DNA of 64,000 nucleotides from Luteococcus sp038433155 (GTDB lineage Bacteria > Actinomycetota > Actinomycetes > Propionibacteriales > Propionibacteriaceae). A program made the translations under genes and the position numbers. Below the pieces are notes generated by a model. The model made no database searches, was not told the DNA's origin, and saw nothing but the letters and a program-made list of their open reading frames with translations. How positions within the stretch are numbered: position 1 is the stretch's first letter; every line of letters starts with the position of its first letter. The stretch covers positions 3,751 through 67,750 of the forward strand of contig NZ_JBCDMW010000036.1 in NCBI RefSeq assembly GCF_038433155.1, in the 5' to 3' direction. This document shows positions 25,946-34,794 of the stretch, piece by piece.

Positions 25946-28828
25946 ATGTCCCAACACCGCTTCTACCAGTTCTTCGACGAGGGCGCCCCGGCCACCATCG
26001 AACGTCTCGGCGGCAAGTGCGCCTCCCTGGTATCGATGACCGAGGCCGGCATGCCCGTCCCGCCCGGCTTCGCCGTCACCACCGATGCCTTCGACGAGTT
26101 CCTGCGCCAGTCGGGGATCGAGGACGAGATCCTCGCCCGCCTCGAGCGGCTGAACATCGAGAACCTCGGCCAGGTGGACGTCGTCTCAGCTGCCATTCGT
26201 GACCGGATCATGTACCTGCCGGTGCCCGAGGAGATCCGTCAGGAACATGTCCAGGCCTACCGCGAGCTGCAGTCCCGCTTCGACGCCCCGGTCCCTGTGG
26301 CCGTGCGCTCCTCGGCCACCGCGGAGGACCTGCCGGGCGCGAGCTTCGCCGGCCAGCAGGACACCTACCTGTGGGTCAACGGTGAAGCGAGCACCCTCAG
26401 CCACATCCGTCGCTGCTGGGCCTCGCTCTACACCGCCCGCTCGCTGATCTACCGCGAGAAGAACAACATCCCGCATGAGGGCCTGAGCATGGCCGTAGCC
26501 GTGATGAAGATGGTCAACTCCAAGGTCTCCGGCGTCGCCATGACCCTGAATCCGACCAATGGCGACCGTTCCAAGGTGGCCATCGACTCCTCCTACGGCG
26601 TCGGTGAGATGGTGGTCTCGGGCGAGGTCACGCCGGACAACATCTTGGTGGACAAGGTGATGCGCACCATCGTCTCCACCCACATCGGGGACAAGCACGC
26701 CGAGCTGGTCAGCGATCCCACGCTGGGCCGGCTGGTGCACCTGGACGTCTCTCCCGAGCGGCGCGAGGTATGCAGCCTGACGCCCGAGCAGATCCTGGCG
26801 ATCACCGAAATGGCGATTGCCGCGGAGAAGCACTACGAGTGCCCGCAGGACATCGAGTGGGCGCTGGACGCGGACCTGCCCGACGGCGAGAACCTGCTGC
26901 TGCTGCAGGCCCGCCCGGAAACCGTCCACGCCAATGTGGAGGATGAGCAGGATGTGGACGGAGCGGCGCGCACCGGCTCGTCGGTCCGCTCGCTGAAGGG
27001 TCACGACGGCAGGCTGAAGAGCTTCCCGAAGCCCTCCGAGATCCCCGTCCCGGCCGGGGCCGAGGGCTGGGAGGAGCTGTATCCCTACCACCTGCGCTTC
27101 TCCAACCTGAGCGGTGCCGACGACGACAAGTTCTGGTTCTGCGACAGCTCGCACTGGCCTACGGTCTTCAAGCCCTTCGAAACCATCGGTGGCGAATTCG
27201 CAGTGAAGTGCCTGGGCCAGTACAACGCCCGGCACCTGCTGATCCCCAATGCCAATGGCATCGAGTTCAAGATGCACCTGGGCTACCTCTACATGTCACC
27301 GATCGGCGTCCCCGAAGACCAGATCGCCAGCCGCCTACCGGAATTCGAGCGTCGTGCCGGCCACTACTTCCAGAACTGGAATGAGCTGCTGGGGAAGTGG
27401 CACGTCAAGGTGAAGGGCACCATCCAGGAGATGGAGTCACTGACCTTCGAGAACCTGCCCGACGCGGTCAGCTGGGAGGACCACATCGCCGGCCGCGCCA
27501 CCGACGGCACCGAGGTGCTGCTGGACAACTTCGACCGACTGATCCAGCTCTGCTATCAGAACTGGCAGTACCACTTCGAGTTCCTGAACCTGGGCTACAT
27601 CGCCTACCTGGACTTCTTCGGCTTCTGCAAGGAGACCTTCCCCGGCATCCCGGACCAAGCCATCGCCAAGATGGTCCAGGGCGTGGACATGGAGCTGTTC
27701 AAGCCCGACGACGAGTTGAAGGAACTGGCTGGTCTGGCTGTCGAGAAGAACCTGGATGCTGCCTTTGCGGACACCCGCTTCCCGGAGAAGGTGCTGGCTG
27801 CCATCGCCGCGGCCGACGGTGGTCAGGGCTGGCTGGACCGGTGGGAGCAGGCCAAGGAACCCTGGTTCAACTTCACCGTTGGCAATGGCTTCTACGGCCA
27901 CGACAAGTACTGGCTGGAGCACCAGGAGATCCCGCTGGGCTACATTGCCGACTACATCCGGCGGCTGCGCGACGGGCAGGACATTGCCCGCCCGATGGAG
28001 CACCTGCTGGCCGAACGCGACCAGGTGGTGGACGGCTACCGGTCCACGCTCAACGGCGACACCCTGGCCACCTTCGACCAGAAGCGTGGTCTGGCGGCCA
28101 CCGCCTACCCCTACGTCGAGAACCACAACTTCTACATTGAGCACTGGACGATGGGCGTCTTCTGGCGCAAGGTGCGCGAGCTGTCGCGGGTCTTCGTCCG
28201 GGCCGAGTTCTGGTCAGATCCGGCCGACATCCTGTACCTCAACCGCAATGAGGTGCGCGACGCGCTCTATGACCTGACCACCGCCTGGGGCGTGGGTGCC
28301 GTCGCCACCGGCCCGCACTACTGGCCGGCCGAGATCGAGCGTCGCCGCAAGATCATTGACGCGCTCAAGACCGCTCGTCCGCAACCGGCGCTGAACACGC
28401 CGCCGGCCGAGATCACCGAGCCGTTCACCATGATGCTCTACGGCATCACCACCGAGCAGGTGGAGCAGTGGCTGGGCAATGACGACGAGAACCACGAGGA
28501 GGGTGTGGTCACCGGCATGGCCGCCTCCCCCGGCTGTGTCGAGGGCATCGCCCGCGTGGTGCACGACTCGGATGATCTTGACCAGGTGCAGCCCGGTGAC
28601 ATCCTGATTGCCACCATCACGGCACCGTCCTGGGGCCCGATCTTCGGCAAGATCCGCGCCACCGTCACCGACATCGGCGGCATGATGAGCCACGCCGCCA
28701 TCGTCTGCCGGGAGTACGGCCTGCCGGCCGTCACCGGCACCGGCACCGGCACCGGCACCACCGTGATCAAGACCGGCGACAAGGTGCGGGTTGACGGCAA
28801 CACCGGCCGGGTGGAGGTGCTCTCATGA
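25946..28828 (+). CDS. creHI: PEP-synthase-like aryl phosphotransferase, fused CreHI-like
   Basis: 960 residues. Domains: ATP-grasp-like ATP-binding domain of PEP synthase/PPDK type (about 10-330; GGKCASLVSMTEAG, AVRSSATAEDLPGASFAGQQ); a large middle domain (about 340-840) without relatives I can name; and a C-terminal phosphohistidine swivel domain (about 860-960) with His916 in GGMMSHAAIVCREYG. The PEP-binding TIM barrel of true PEP synthase is absent, as in phenylphosphate synthase, rifampin phosphotransferase and CreHI. In C. glutamicum CreH and CreI are separate proteins; here one chain carries both parts. Expected reaction: ATP-dependent phosphorylation of a phenol hydroxyl. Starts 3 bases after the P450 stop. 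Confidence 0.8.
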   Translation: MSQHRFYQFFDEGAPATIERLGGKCASLVSMTEAGMPVPPGFAVTTDAFDEFLRQSGIEDEILARLERLNIENLGQVDVVSAAIRDRIMYLPVPEEIRQEHVQAYRELQSRFDAPVPVAVRSSATAEDLPGASFAGQQDTYLWVNGEASTLSHIRRCWASLYTARSLIYREKNNIPHEGLSMAVAVMKMVNSKVSGVAMTLNPTNGDRSKVAIDSSYGVGEMVVSGEVTPDNILVDKVMRTIVSTHIGDKHAELVSDPTLGRLVHLDVSPERREVCSLTPEQILAITEMAIAAEKHYECPQDIEWALDADLPDGENLLLLQARPETVHANVEDEQDVDGAARTGSSVRSLKGHDGRLKSFPKPSEIPVPAGAEGWEELYPYHLRFSNLSGADDDKFWFCDSSHWPTVFKPFETIGGEFAVKCLGQYNARHLLIPNANGIEFKMHLGYLYMSPIGVPEDQIASRLPEFERRAGHYFQNWNELLGKWHVKVKGTIQEMESLTFENLPDAVSWEDHIAGRATDGTEVLLDNFDRLIQLCYQNWQYHFEFLNLGYIAYLDFFGFCKETFPGIPDQAIAKMVQGVDMELFKPDDELKELAGLAVEKNLDAAFADTRFPEKVLAAIAAADGGQGWLDRWEQAKEPWFNFTVGNGFYGHDKYWLEHQEIPLGYIADYIRRLRDGQDIARPMEHLLAERDQVVDGYRSTLNGDTLATFDQKRGLAATAYPYVENHNFYIEHWTMGVFWRKVRELSRVFVRAEFWSDPADILYLNRNEVRDALYDLTTAWGVGAVATGPHYWPAEIERRRKIIDALKTARPQPALNTPPAEITEPFTMMLYGITTEQVEQWLGNDDENHEEGVVTGMAASPGCVEGIARVVHDSDDLDQVQPGDILIATITAPSWGPIFGKIRATVTDIGGMMSHAAIVCREYGLPAVTGTGTGTGTTVIKTGDKVRVDGNTGRVEVLS
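28733..28762 (+). repeat. In-frame hexanucleotide repeat in the swivel domain
   Basis: Four copies of ACCGGC followed by ACCACC encode Thr-Gly repeats (residues 930-939) directly after the phosphohistidine motif. The hexamer length keeps the frame, so copy-number changes would only lengthen this loop. Confidence 0.75.
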
Positions 28829-29589
28829 CCGGGGCAAACCAGCAGGAACTGCGCACCGTCGTCGTGACGGGCGCCGCGGGCGGGCTCGGGCGCGAATTCG
28901 CGCTCGGGTTCGCCCGGCGGGGCGGCCACCGGGTAGCCGTCGTGGACGTGGACGAGGCGGGCGTCGCCGAGACCGCCCGGCTGGTTGAGGCCGAAGGCGT
29001 CGAGGCGTGGCACGGCCGGATGGACGTCACCGACCCGGCCTCGATCGAGGCGACGATGACACAGATCGCCGCCTTCGGGCAGGGCCACATTGACGCGATC
29101 ATCAACAATGCGGCGCTGTACGCGGGCATCACTCGCGCGCCACTGGAAGACCTCGATCCCGCCGAGTGGGACCGGGTGATGGCGGTCAACCTGAAGGGCC
29201 CGTGGCTGGTGGTGCGGGGCGCCAGCCCCTACCTGCGCGAGGGTTCCCGGATCGTGAACCTGGCCTCGGCCACCGTCTTCAGCGGCTCCGCCCAGTGGGC
29301 GCACTATGTGGCGTCCAAGGGTGGGGTGATTGCGCTCAGCCGGGTCATGGCCAAAGAACTGGGGGCGCGGGGCATCGGCGTGAACACCATCGCGCCGGGC
29401 TTCACCCTCACCGAGGCCAGCCTGGGGCTGATGGAGGATGCGGCCAGCTATGGGGTTGACCGCGGCTCCCTGAAACGTCCCATCCAGCCCTCCGACATCG
29501 TCGGCGCCGCGCTCTTCCTCGCAGGTCCTGATTCGGACTTCGTCACGGGGCAGACTGTGATCGTCGACGGAGGTCGTCAGTTCCTCTGA
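28825..29589 (+). CDS. Short-chain dehydrogenase in the cre-like operon
   Basis: 254 residues, classical SDR. Cofactor motif TGAAGGLG (15-22), NNAA (94-97), and the catalytic Ser148, Tyr161 and Lys165 (YVASK) are all visible; the C-terminus ends in VTGQTVIVDGGRQFL. Start overlaps the phosphotransferase stop by 4 bases. In the C. glutamicum pathway an alcohol dehydrogenase (CreC, as I recall it) oxidises 4-hydroxybenzyl alcohol to the aldehyde; this SDR is the natural candidate for that step. Confidence 0.85.
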   Translation: MTGANQQELRTVVVTGAAGGLGREFALGFARRGGHRVAVVDVDEAGVAETARLVEAEGVEAWHGRMDVTDPASIEATMTQIAAFGQGHIDAIINNAALYAGITRAPLEDLDPAEWDRVMAVNLKGPWLVVRGASPYLREGSRIVNLASATVFSGSAQWAHYVASKGGVIALSRVMAKELGARGIGVNTIAPGFTLTEASLGLMEDAASYGVDRGSLKRPIQPSDIVGAALFLAGPDSDFVTGQTVIVDGGRQFL

Positions 29590-29645
29590 TCCGCACCGGC
29601 CCGGCCAACAGCCGTCGCCAACGACCAGCAATGAAGGAGTACACC

Positions 29646-29966
29646 ATGCCCACCGTCAGCTACACCGACGCCGCCGGCGAGACCCGCACCATCGAGGCCA
29701 ATGTTGGCGATTCCGTGATGGAGACCGCCGTCCGCAATGGCGTGCCCGGCATCGTCGCCGAATGCGGCGGCTCGCTCTCCTGCGCCACCTGCCATGTCTA
29801 TGTCGACGAGGCAGACCTGTCCAGCCTGCCCGAGATGGAGGAGATGGAGGACGAGATGCTCTACGGCACCGCCGAGGACCGCGAGGACAACTCGCGGCTG
29901 TCCTGCCAGCTGAAGGTGTGCGAGGGCATGGACCTGCACGTCACCACCCCGGCTACGCAGGTGTGA
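29646..29966 (+). CDS. [2Fe-2S] ferredoxin, adrenodoxin/putidaredoxin type
   Basis: 106 residues. Four cysteine ligands at 40, 46, 49 and 87 (C-x5-C-x2-C-x37-C) with SCATCHVYVDE match the adrenodoxin/putidaredoxin class that feeds bacterial P450s. ATG 29646 follows AAGGAG; an ATG at 29631 overlaps that ribosome binding site and is rejected. It sits between the SDR and the ferredoxin reductase genes, and would carry electrons to the P450 encoded upstream. Confidence 0.93.
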   Translation: MPTVSYTDAAGETRTIEANVGDSVMETAVRNGVPGIVAECGGSLSCATCHVYVDEADLSSLPEMEEMEDEMLYGTAEDREDNSRLSCQLKVCEGMDLHVTTPATQV

Positions 29967-29967
29967 G

Positions 29968-31221
29968 ATGACCAACGACGGACTGCTGATCATCGGTTCC
30001 TCGCAGGCGGGCGTGCAGTTGGCCTGCTGCCTGCGGGCGCTCGGTTACGAGGAACCGATCACCATGCTGGGTGATGAGAACCATCGTCCCTACCAGCGCC
30101 CCGCCCTGTCCAAGGAGTACCTGCAGGGCAAGATCACCAAGGAATCCCTGATCTACCGCGCCGAGAGCTACTGGGACGAGAACGAGATCACCGTGGTGAA
30201 GAACGAGCGCATCCTGCGGATCGAGAAGGCCGACGACGGTTCCGGCGTCGCCTACTCCATGTCTGGTGCCGAGTTCCCGTTCAGCCGTCTGGCGTTGGCC
30301 GTCGGTGCCCGGGCCCGCAAGCTGCTGCTGCCCGGCATTGATTTGCCGGGTGTGCTCTACCTGCGCAATGCGGACGATGCGCTGGAGTTGAAGGCCCGGG
30401 TGCCCAATGTGCAGGACGTGGTGGTGATCGGTGGCGGTTTCATCGGCATCGAGGCCGCCGCCAGCCTGCACTCGATGGGTCGCAAGGTGACCCTGCTGGA
30501 GGCCGGCCCGCGGCTGGTGGGCCGCGCGGTGGGCGAAGAGACATCGCAGTACCTGCTGGAGCATCACCGCGACCAGGGCATCGACATCCGGCTGAATGCC
30601 CAGGTCAGCGAGCTGACCGCCCGCGGCGACCACGTCGGTGGCGTGAAGCTGGCCGACGGCAGCGTCATCCCGGCCGACCTGGTGCTGGTGGGCGTCGGCG
30701 TTCTGCCCAACACAGAACTGGCCGAGTCGATCGGTCTGGACTGTGACAACGGCATTCGGGTGGACGCCTACTCGGTGGCCTCCGACGGCGTCACCGTCGC
30801 CGTCGGTGACGTGGCCAACCTTCCCAACCCGGTTCCCGGCGCGCCAGAGGGCGACCGGGTGCGCTTCGAGAGCGTCAACAATGCCGTCGAGCAGGCCAAG
30901 GTTGCCGCCTACTCGATCACCGGCCGCAGCGAGGAATACGTCAGCATCCCGTGGTTCTGGTCCAACCAGGGCGAGCTGAAACTGCAGATCGCCGGACTCT
31001 CCACCGGAGCCGAGCGCACCCTGGTGCGCCACGACGAGGCGAGGGGCCGGTTCACGGTGCTCTACTACCGCGGTGAGCAGCTGATCGCGGCCGACTGTGT
31101 GAACTCCCCCGTCGACTTCATGGCCGCCAAGAATGCCCTGCTCAAGCGGGGCAATGTGCCCTACGACCAGGCGGGCGACCCGTCCGTTCCGCTCAAGACC
31201 ATCACCGTCCTTCCATCCTGA
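29968..31221 (+). CDS. Ferredoxin reductase (FAD, NADH-dependent)
   Basis: 417 residues. FAD-binding start LLIIGSSQAGVQLA (6-19), the PYQRPALSKEYL loop (41-52) and the NAD-binding VVVIGGGFIGIEAAASL (151-167) fit putidaredoxin/rhodocoxin reductases; the C-terminal RFESVNNAVEQAK segment completes the FAD site. It transfers electrons from NADH to the ferredoxin. Only one base separates it from the ferredoxin stop. With the P450 it makes a complete class I monooxygenase, as in CreJEF. Confidence 0.92.
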   Translation: MTNDGLLIIGSSQAGVQLACCLRALGYEEPITMLGDENHRPYQRPALSKEYLQGKITKESLIYRAESYWDENEITVVKNERILRIEKADDGSGVAYSMSGAEFPFSRLALAVGARARKLLLPGIDLPGVLYLRNADDALELKARVPNVQDVVVIGGGFIGIEAAASLHSMGRKVTLLEAGPRLVGRAVGEETSQYLLEHHRDQGIDIRLNAQVSELTARGDHVGGVKLADGSVIPADLVLVGVGVLPNTELAESIGLDCDNGIRVDAYSVASDGVTVAVGDVANLPNPVPGAPEGDRVRFESVNNAVEQAKVAAYSITGRSEEYVSIPWFWSNQGELKLQIAGLSTGAERTLVRHDEARGRFTVLYYRGEQLIAADCVNSPVDFMAAKNALLKRGNVPYDQAGDPSVPLKTITVLPS

Positions 31222-31255
31222 CGTCGTTTCAGGCACGCCATCCCTAGGGAGAACC

Positions 31256-31927
31256 ATGCCCACCCAGCCCTTGCCCCCGCTGCCGGTCACCAGCCCGGTG
31301 GCCCCCGACACGTCGCCGATCATCACCACCCCGCCGCGCGGCACCGATCTAGATCCGATCTGGGAGCGAGTGGTGCCCGAGACCCGATCGCGGGCCAATG
31401 ACATCCACCTGCCCATCTCGCTGGCCTACGCCGAGCGGCTGTGCGACTGCTTTCCCGAGGCCGACGCGCTGATGGTGCGGGTGGCTCTGCTGCTGCACGA
31501 CACCGGTTGGGGTCGAGTGGACGAGACCCGGATCATCTCCGAGGGCTTCCGCGGCGACTGGCGCAAGGCCGACATCCGCTTCGAGCACGAGCGTCAGAGC
31601 TGCCTGATCGCCGAGGAGGTGCTGCCTGATCTGGGGTACTCGGCGGACTTCATCGCCGAAGTGAACAAGATCATCGACGGGCATGACACCCGGCCCGACG
31701 CCCTCAGTCTGGAGGATGCCCTGGTGCGTGATGCCGACCGCCTGTGGCGTTTCACCACGACGGGAATTGCCTTGGCCAGCGGCTGGTTCGACATGGCGCC
31801 CTCGCCGTACACCGACCGCCTGGTGCGCGAGATCATTCCGGAGCTGAAGACCCAGCCCGCCATTGAAATGGCCACCGCCGAGCTGGAGCGCGCCACCGCC
31901 ATGCTGAAGACGGCGGTGCTGCGATGA
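31256..31927 (+). CDS. creD: HD-domain phosphohydrolase 2 (CreD-like)
   Basis: 223 residues, paralogue of the protein at 23100. HD metal ligands: His51 (NDIHLPIS), His81-Asp82 (LLLHDTGWG), His111 (RFEHERQ), His143-Asp144 (IIDGHDTR) and Asp159 (VRDADRLWR). It is the likelier CreD equivalent because it lies within the operon and its stop overlaps the aldehyde dehydrogenase start by 4 bases. Expected role: hydrolysis of an aryl phosphate such as 4-hydroxybenzyl alcohol phosphate or 4-carboxyphenyl phosphate. ATG 31256 is preceded by AGGGAG. Confidence 0.78.
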   Translation: MPTQPLPPLPVTSPVAPDTSPIITTPPRGTDLDPIWERVVPETRSRANDIHLPISLAYAERLCDCFPEADALMVRVALLLHDTGWGRVDETRIISEGFRGDWRKADIRFEHERQSCLIAEEVLPDLGYSADFIAEVNKIIDGHDTRPDALSLEDALVRDADRLWRFTTTGIALASGWFDMAPSPYTDRLVREIIPELKTQPAIEMATAELERATAMLKTAVLR

Positions 31928-33402
31928 CCAGCTCGTCCAAGGAACTCCGGGCGGCGCTGCACCTGCCGTACGCCCACGTCGACGACCTGTACATCGAGGG
32001 CGACTGGGTGAGCGCGCAGGGCACCGAGCGGATCGACGTGGTGGATCCCACCACCGAGGAGATCTGGGCCTCGGTGCCCGAGGCCGACCGCGAGGACGTG
32101 GACCTGGCCGTCAGTGCGGCGGTGCGGGCCTTCCAGGAGGGTCCGTGGCCTCGGATGGCGCCGTCGGAACGGGCCGAGATCATCCGTCGGATGGCCGACG
32201 AGGTGCAGCAGCGCGCCGAGCTGATGGCGTGGACCAATACCCGGGAGAACGGCAGCCCGCTGGCCGAGACCAATGGCGCCGCGGCCAACGCGGCCGGCAT
32301 CCTGCGGCACTTTGCCGGCTATGCCGAGCTGCTGGAGCGCGAAGACGTGCGCCCCTTCCCTAATGGCTCGGCGGAGACCGTGGTGCGGCGGGACCCGATT
32401 GGGCCGTGCGCGCTGATCGCCCCGTGGAACTTCCCGATCAACCTGATGGTGATCAAGATGGCCCCAGCACTGCTGGCGGGCTGCACCATGGTGATCAAGC
32501 CGGCCGAATCCACTCCCCTGTCGATCCGCTTCGTCGTCGAGGCGGCGGAGGCGGCCGGGGTGCCCGCCGGGGTGATCAACCTGGTCACCGGCGCTGGGGC
32601 GACGGGCGACGCGCTCGTGCGCCACCCCGGCATCGCCAAGGTGGCCTTCACCGGCTCCACCGGCGTGGGCCGCAAGATTGCCGCCGCCTGCGGCGAACTG
32701 CTGCGGCCGGTCACGCTGGAGTTGGGTGGCAAGTCCTCGGCTATCGTGTTGCCGGACGCCAATCTGGAGGACATGTCGTCGGTTCTGCTGCGCTCCTGTA
32801 TGCGCAATGGCGGCCAGACCTGTTACATCTCCACCCGGATCCTGGCTCCCGCCGAGCGCTACGACGAGGTGGTGGAGATGGTGACCAGTACCGTGGCCGG
32901 CTGGGCTCAGGGCGACCCCCTCGAGCCGGGCATCGTGGTGGGGCCGTCGGCCACTCGCTCCCAGCGCGACGTGGTGCTGGGCTTCCTGAACTCCGCCCGT
33001 GACGAAGGCGCCCGGGTGACGACGGGTGGTGCGGCCCGTGATGGCACCGGCTTCTTCGTCCAGCCGACCGTGCTGGCCGACGTCACGCCCGAGATGCGGG
33101 TGGCGCGCGAGGAGATCTTCGGCCCGGTGATCACCATCCTGCGTTACGAAAACGTGAACGAGGCCATCCGGATTGCCAACTCGACGGGCTTCGGACTGGG
33201 CGGTTTGGTCTTCTCCGCAGACCAGCAGAAGGCGCAGGAGGTGGCGGAGCGGATGGACACCGGATCGGTGGGCCTGAACTTCTTCCAGTCCAACCACAAC
33301 GCGCCCTTCGGCGGCCGGCACGATTCCGGCCTGGGCGTCGAGTACGGCATCGAGGGCCTGCACGCCTACCTGAGCTTCAAGTCGATTCACCGTCTTGGTT
33401 GA
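31924..33402 (+). CDS. Aldehyde dehydrogenase
   Basis: 492 residues, full-length NAD(P)-dependent aldehyde dehydrogenase. Asn169 (PWNF), Glu266 (LELGGK) and the catalytic Cys300 (NGGQTCYIS) are in place; the C-terminus has the usual NHNAPFGGRHDSGLG motif. As last gene of the cre-like operon it should oxidise 4-hydroxybenzaldehyde (or its phosphate) to 4-hydroxybenzoate; CreG is, as I recall, the corresponding C. glutamicum enzyme. A hairpin terminator lies 30 bases downstream. Confidence 0.9.
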   Translation: MTSSSKELRAALHLPYAHVDDLYIEGDWVSAQGTERIDVVDPTTEEIWASVPEADREDVDLAVSAAVRAFQEGPWPRMAPSERAEIIRRMADEVQQRAELMAWTNTRENGSPLAETNGAAANAAGILRHFAGYAELLEREDVRPFPNGSAETVVRRDPIGPCALIAPWNFPINLMVIKMAPALLAGCTMVIKPAESTPLSIRFVVEAAEAAGVPAGVINLVTGAGATGDALVRHPGIAKVAFTGSTGVGRKIAAACGELLRPVTLELGGKSSAIVLPDANLEDMSSVLLRSCMRNGGQTCYISTRILAPAERYDEVVEMVTSTVAGWAQGDPLEPGIVVGPSATRSQRDVVLGFLNSARDEGARVTTGGAARDGTGFFVQPTVLADVTPEMRVAREEIFGPVITILRYENVNEAIRIANSTGFGLGGLVFSADQQKAQEVAERMDTGSVGLNFFQSNHNAPFGGRHDSGLGVEYGIEGLHAYLSFKSIHRLG

Positions 33403-33432
33403 ACCCCGGGCGAATTCGCCTGACGAGGCGCA

Positions 33433-33467
33433 CCGTGCCCGGCACCCCCTGTGGGTACCGGGCACGG
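33433..33467 (+). terminator. Terminator at the end of the cre-like operon
   Basis: A 15-bp stem with one mismatch (CCGTGCCCGGCACCC against GGGTACCGGGCACGG, loop CCTGT), followed by ATCAGTTCTCC. It lies between the aldehyde dehydrogenase gene and the convergent 6PGDH-like gene. Confidence 0.8.
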
Positions 33468-33513
33468 ATCAGTTCTCCCTCATCAGAAGGGGTAGCGTGT
33501 GATTTCCGACGGC

Positions 33514-34428
33514 TCAGGATGGTTCGGGCAGCGTCGACGACGTCCGCTGCCGCTGGATGATCCGGTCGGCCTCGGTGCGCCAGTCCTGACTGCGGGCGAA
33601 GCCCTCGGAGCCGCGCTGGCCGAAGACGCCTTCATCACCCAGATCAGCCATCCACGCCTGGCGATGCGCCGTCGCGGTGGCCGAGAGCGGCTCCAGGCCG
33701 GCCTCGCGCACCGCGAGCGCAGCCTCGAACATCTCCTCCGAACGGCGACGCCCGTGCTCGATGGTGCGCTGGAAGAAGTAGGCCCCCTGCGCCTCCCAGT
33801 CGATCCCGGGGAAGGTCTCGGCCAGCGAAGCCAGCACCGCGTCCTCGACGCCGTGCGCCCGGGCGGCGGTGAAGCTCTCCACCACCATCGCCTCCAGCCC
33901 CTTGATCATCACCGACCGGCAGAGCTTGGTGGCCGACGCGACGCCGAGCCGCTCGTCGTGGAAACGAGCACCGGACAGGCCCAGCCCATGCAGCACCGGT
34001 TCAAGATCCCGCGCATCCGGGCCGCCCAGCAGCAGCGGAACCGCGCTGCGGTAGGGCGGCACCGAGGTCATCACGGCGCCCTCCACGTACCGGCCGCCGG
34101 CCTCGCCCACCGCTGAGGAGGCCTCCTTCTTGGTGCCCGGCGAGGCGGAGTTGAAGTCCAGGTAGAAGGAGCCGCGGCGCAGGCCGGGAGCGGTGGCGCT
34201 AGCCGCGGCCCCAGTCTGGCTGGCAGTGACGGCGCAGATCACGACGTCGGCCCGCTCGGCCACGGCGGCGTGCGTAGCGGCCCAGACCACGCCCAGCCGC
34301 TCGGCATGCTCCCGCAGCGTCGGGTCCTCGTGCTTGAGGTCGTGGGCAGCCACCGCAACGCCCCGCTCGCGCAGGTCCTCGGCCAGGATCCGGCCCACCT
34401 CGCCATAGCCAATCAGTCCGACATTCAC
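33514..34428 (-). CDS. 6-phosphogluconate dehydrogenase-like protein (DUF1932)
   Basis: 304 residues. The N-terminal Rossmann domain begins VNVGLIGYGEVGRILAEDL and contains a SPGTKKEASSAVGE-type substrate loop; the C-terminal half has the DUF1932 helical domain (SATKLCRSVMIKGLEAMVVE). Such proteins oxidise or reduce small hydroxy acids; the substrate is unknown. GTG 34428 is chosen because GAGGGGAG precedes it and it gives the standard Rossmann start. It is the last gene of the SDR-flavoprotein-YCII operon. Confidence 0.78.
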   Translation of the reverse strand: MNVGLIGYGEVGRILAEDLRERGVAVAAHDLKHEDPTLREHAERLGVVWAATHAAVAERADVVICAVTASQTGAAASATAPGLRRGSFYLDFNSASPGTKKEASSAVGEAGGRYVEGAVMTSVPPYRSAVPLLLGGPDARDLEPVLHGLGLSGARFHDERLGVASATKLCRSVMIKGLEAMVVESFTAARAHGVEDAVLASLAETFPGIDWEAQGAYFFQRTIEHGRRRSEEMFEAALAVREAGLEPLSATATAHRQAWMADLGDEGVFGQRGSEGFARSQDWRTEADRIIQRQRTSSTLPEPS

Positions 34429-34497
34429 GGTGACTCCCCTCGTCGCGGTCTTCACCTGCGACGCTAACCAAGACGGCCCCGCCTGTCGCCCCCGCGT

Positions 34498-34794
34498 TCA
34501 GCCCTTGACCTGCTCCACCAGTTCCCCGGACATCGGGATGAACTCGGTGATCCACCGCTCGGCAACGAAACCCCCGCTGTGGAAGGGGTCGGCATCGCTC
34601 AGCGCCGCCACCTCGTCGGGGCTTCCCGCCCGGAGCACGAACACGGCGCCGGGAGTCTCGTCGGGGCCGTAGGCACCGGCCACCACATTGACACGGCGCT
34701 CCACCAGCTCACGCATGTAGGCCTTGTGTTCCTCCAGCACCACCATTCGGTCGCCATCGCCGTAGGTGTACTGCAGAAGGTAGGTCTTGCTCAT
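34498..34794 (-). CDS. YCII-domain protein
   Basis: 98 residues. It matches the YCII fold: KTYLLQYTYGDGDRMVVLEE, the HKAYMRELVERRVNVVAGAY helix with its His, then DADPFHSGGFVAERWITEF with the conserved Asp-Pro-Phe. YCII proteins are small dimers, some acting as lactone isomerases or dehalogenase-like enzymes in aromatic degradation (for example muconolactone-type chemistry). Its start overlaps the stop of the flavoprotein gene by 4 bases. Confidence 0.85.
   Translation of the reverse strand: MSKTYLLQYTYGDGDRMVVLEEHKAYMRELVERRVNVVAGAYGPDETPGAVFVLRAGSPDEVAALSDADPFHSGGFVAERWITEFIPMSGELVEQVKG

Noticed and set aside
25946..28828. Annotation as phosphoenolpyruvate synthase
   Set aside because: The PEP-binding TIM-barrel domain is missing and the gene lies in a P450/phosphohydrolase operon, so a phenol phosphotransferase fits better.
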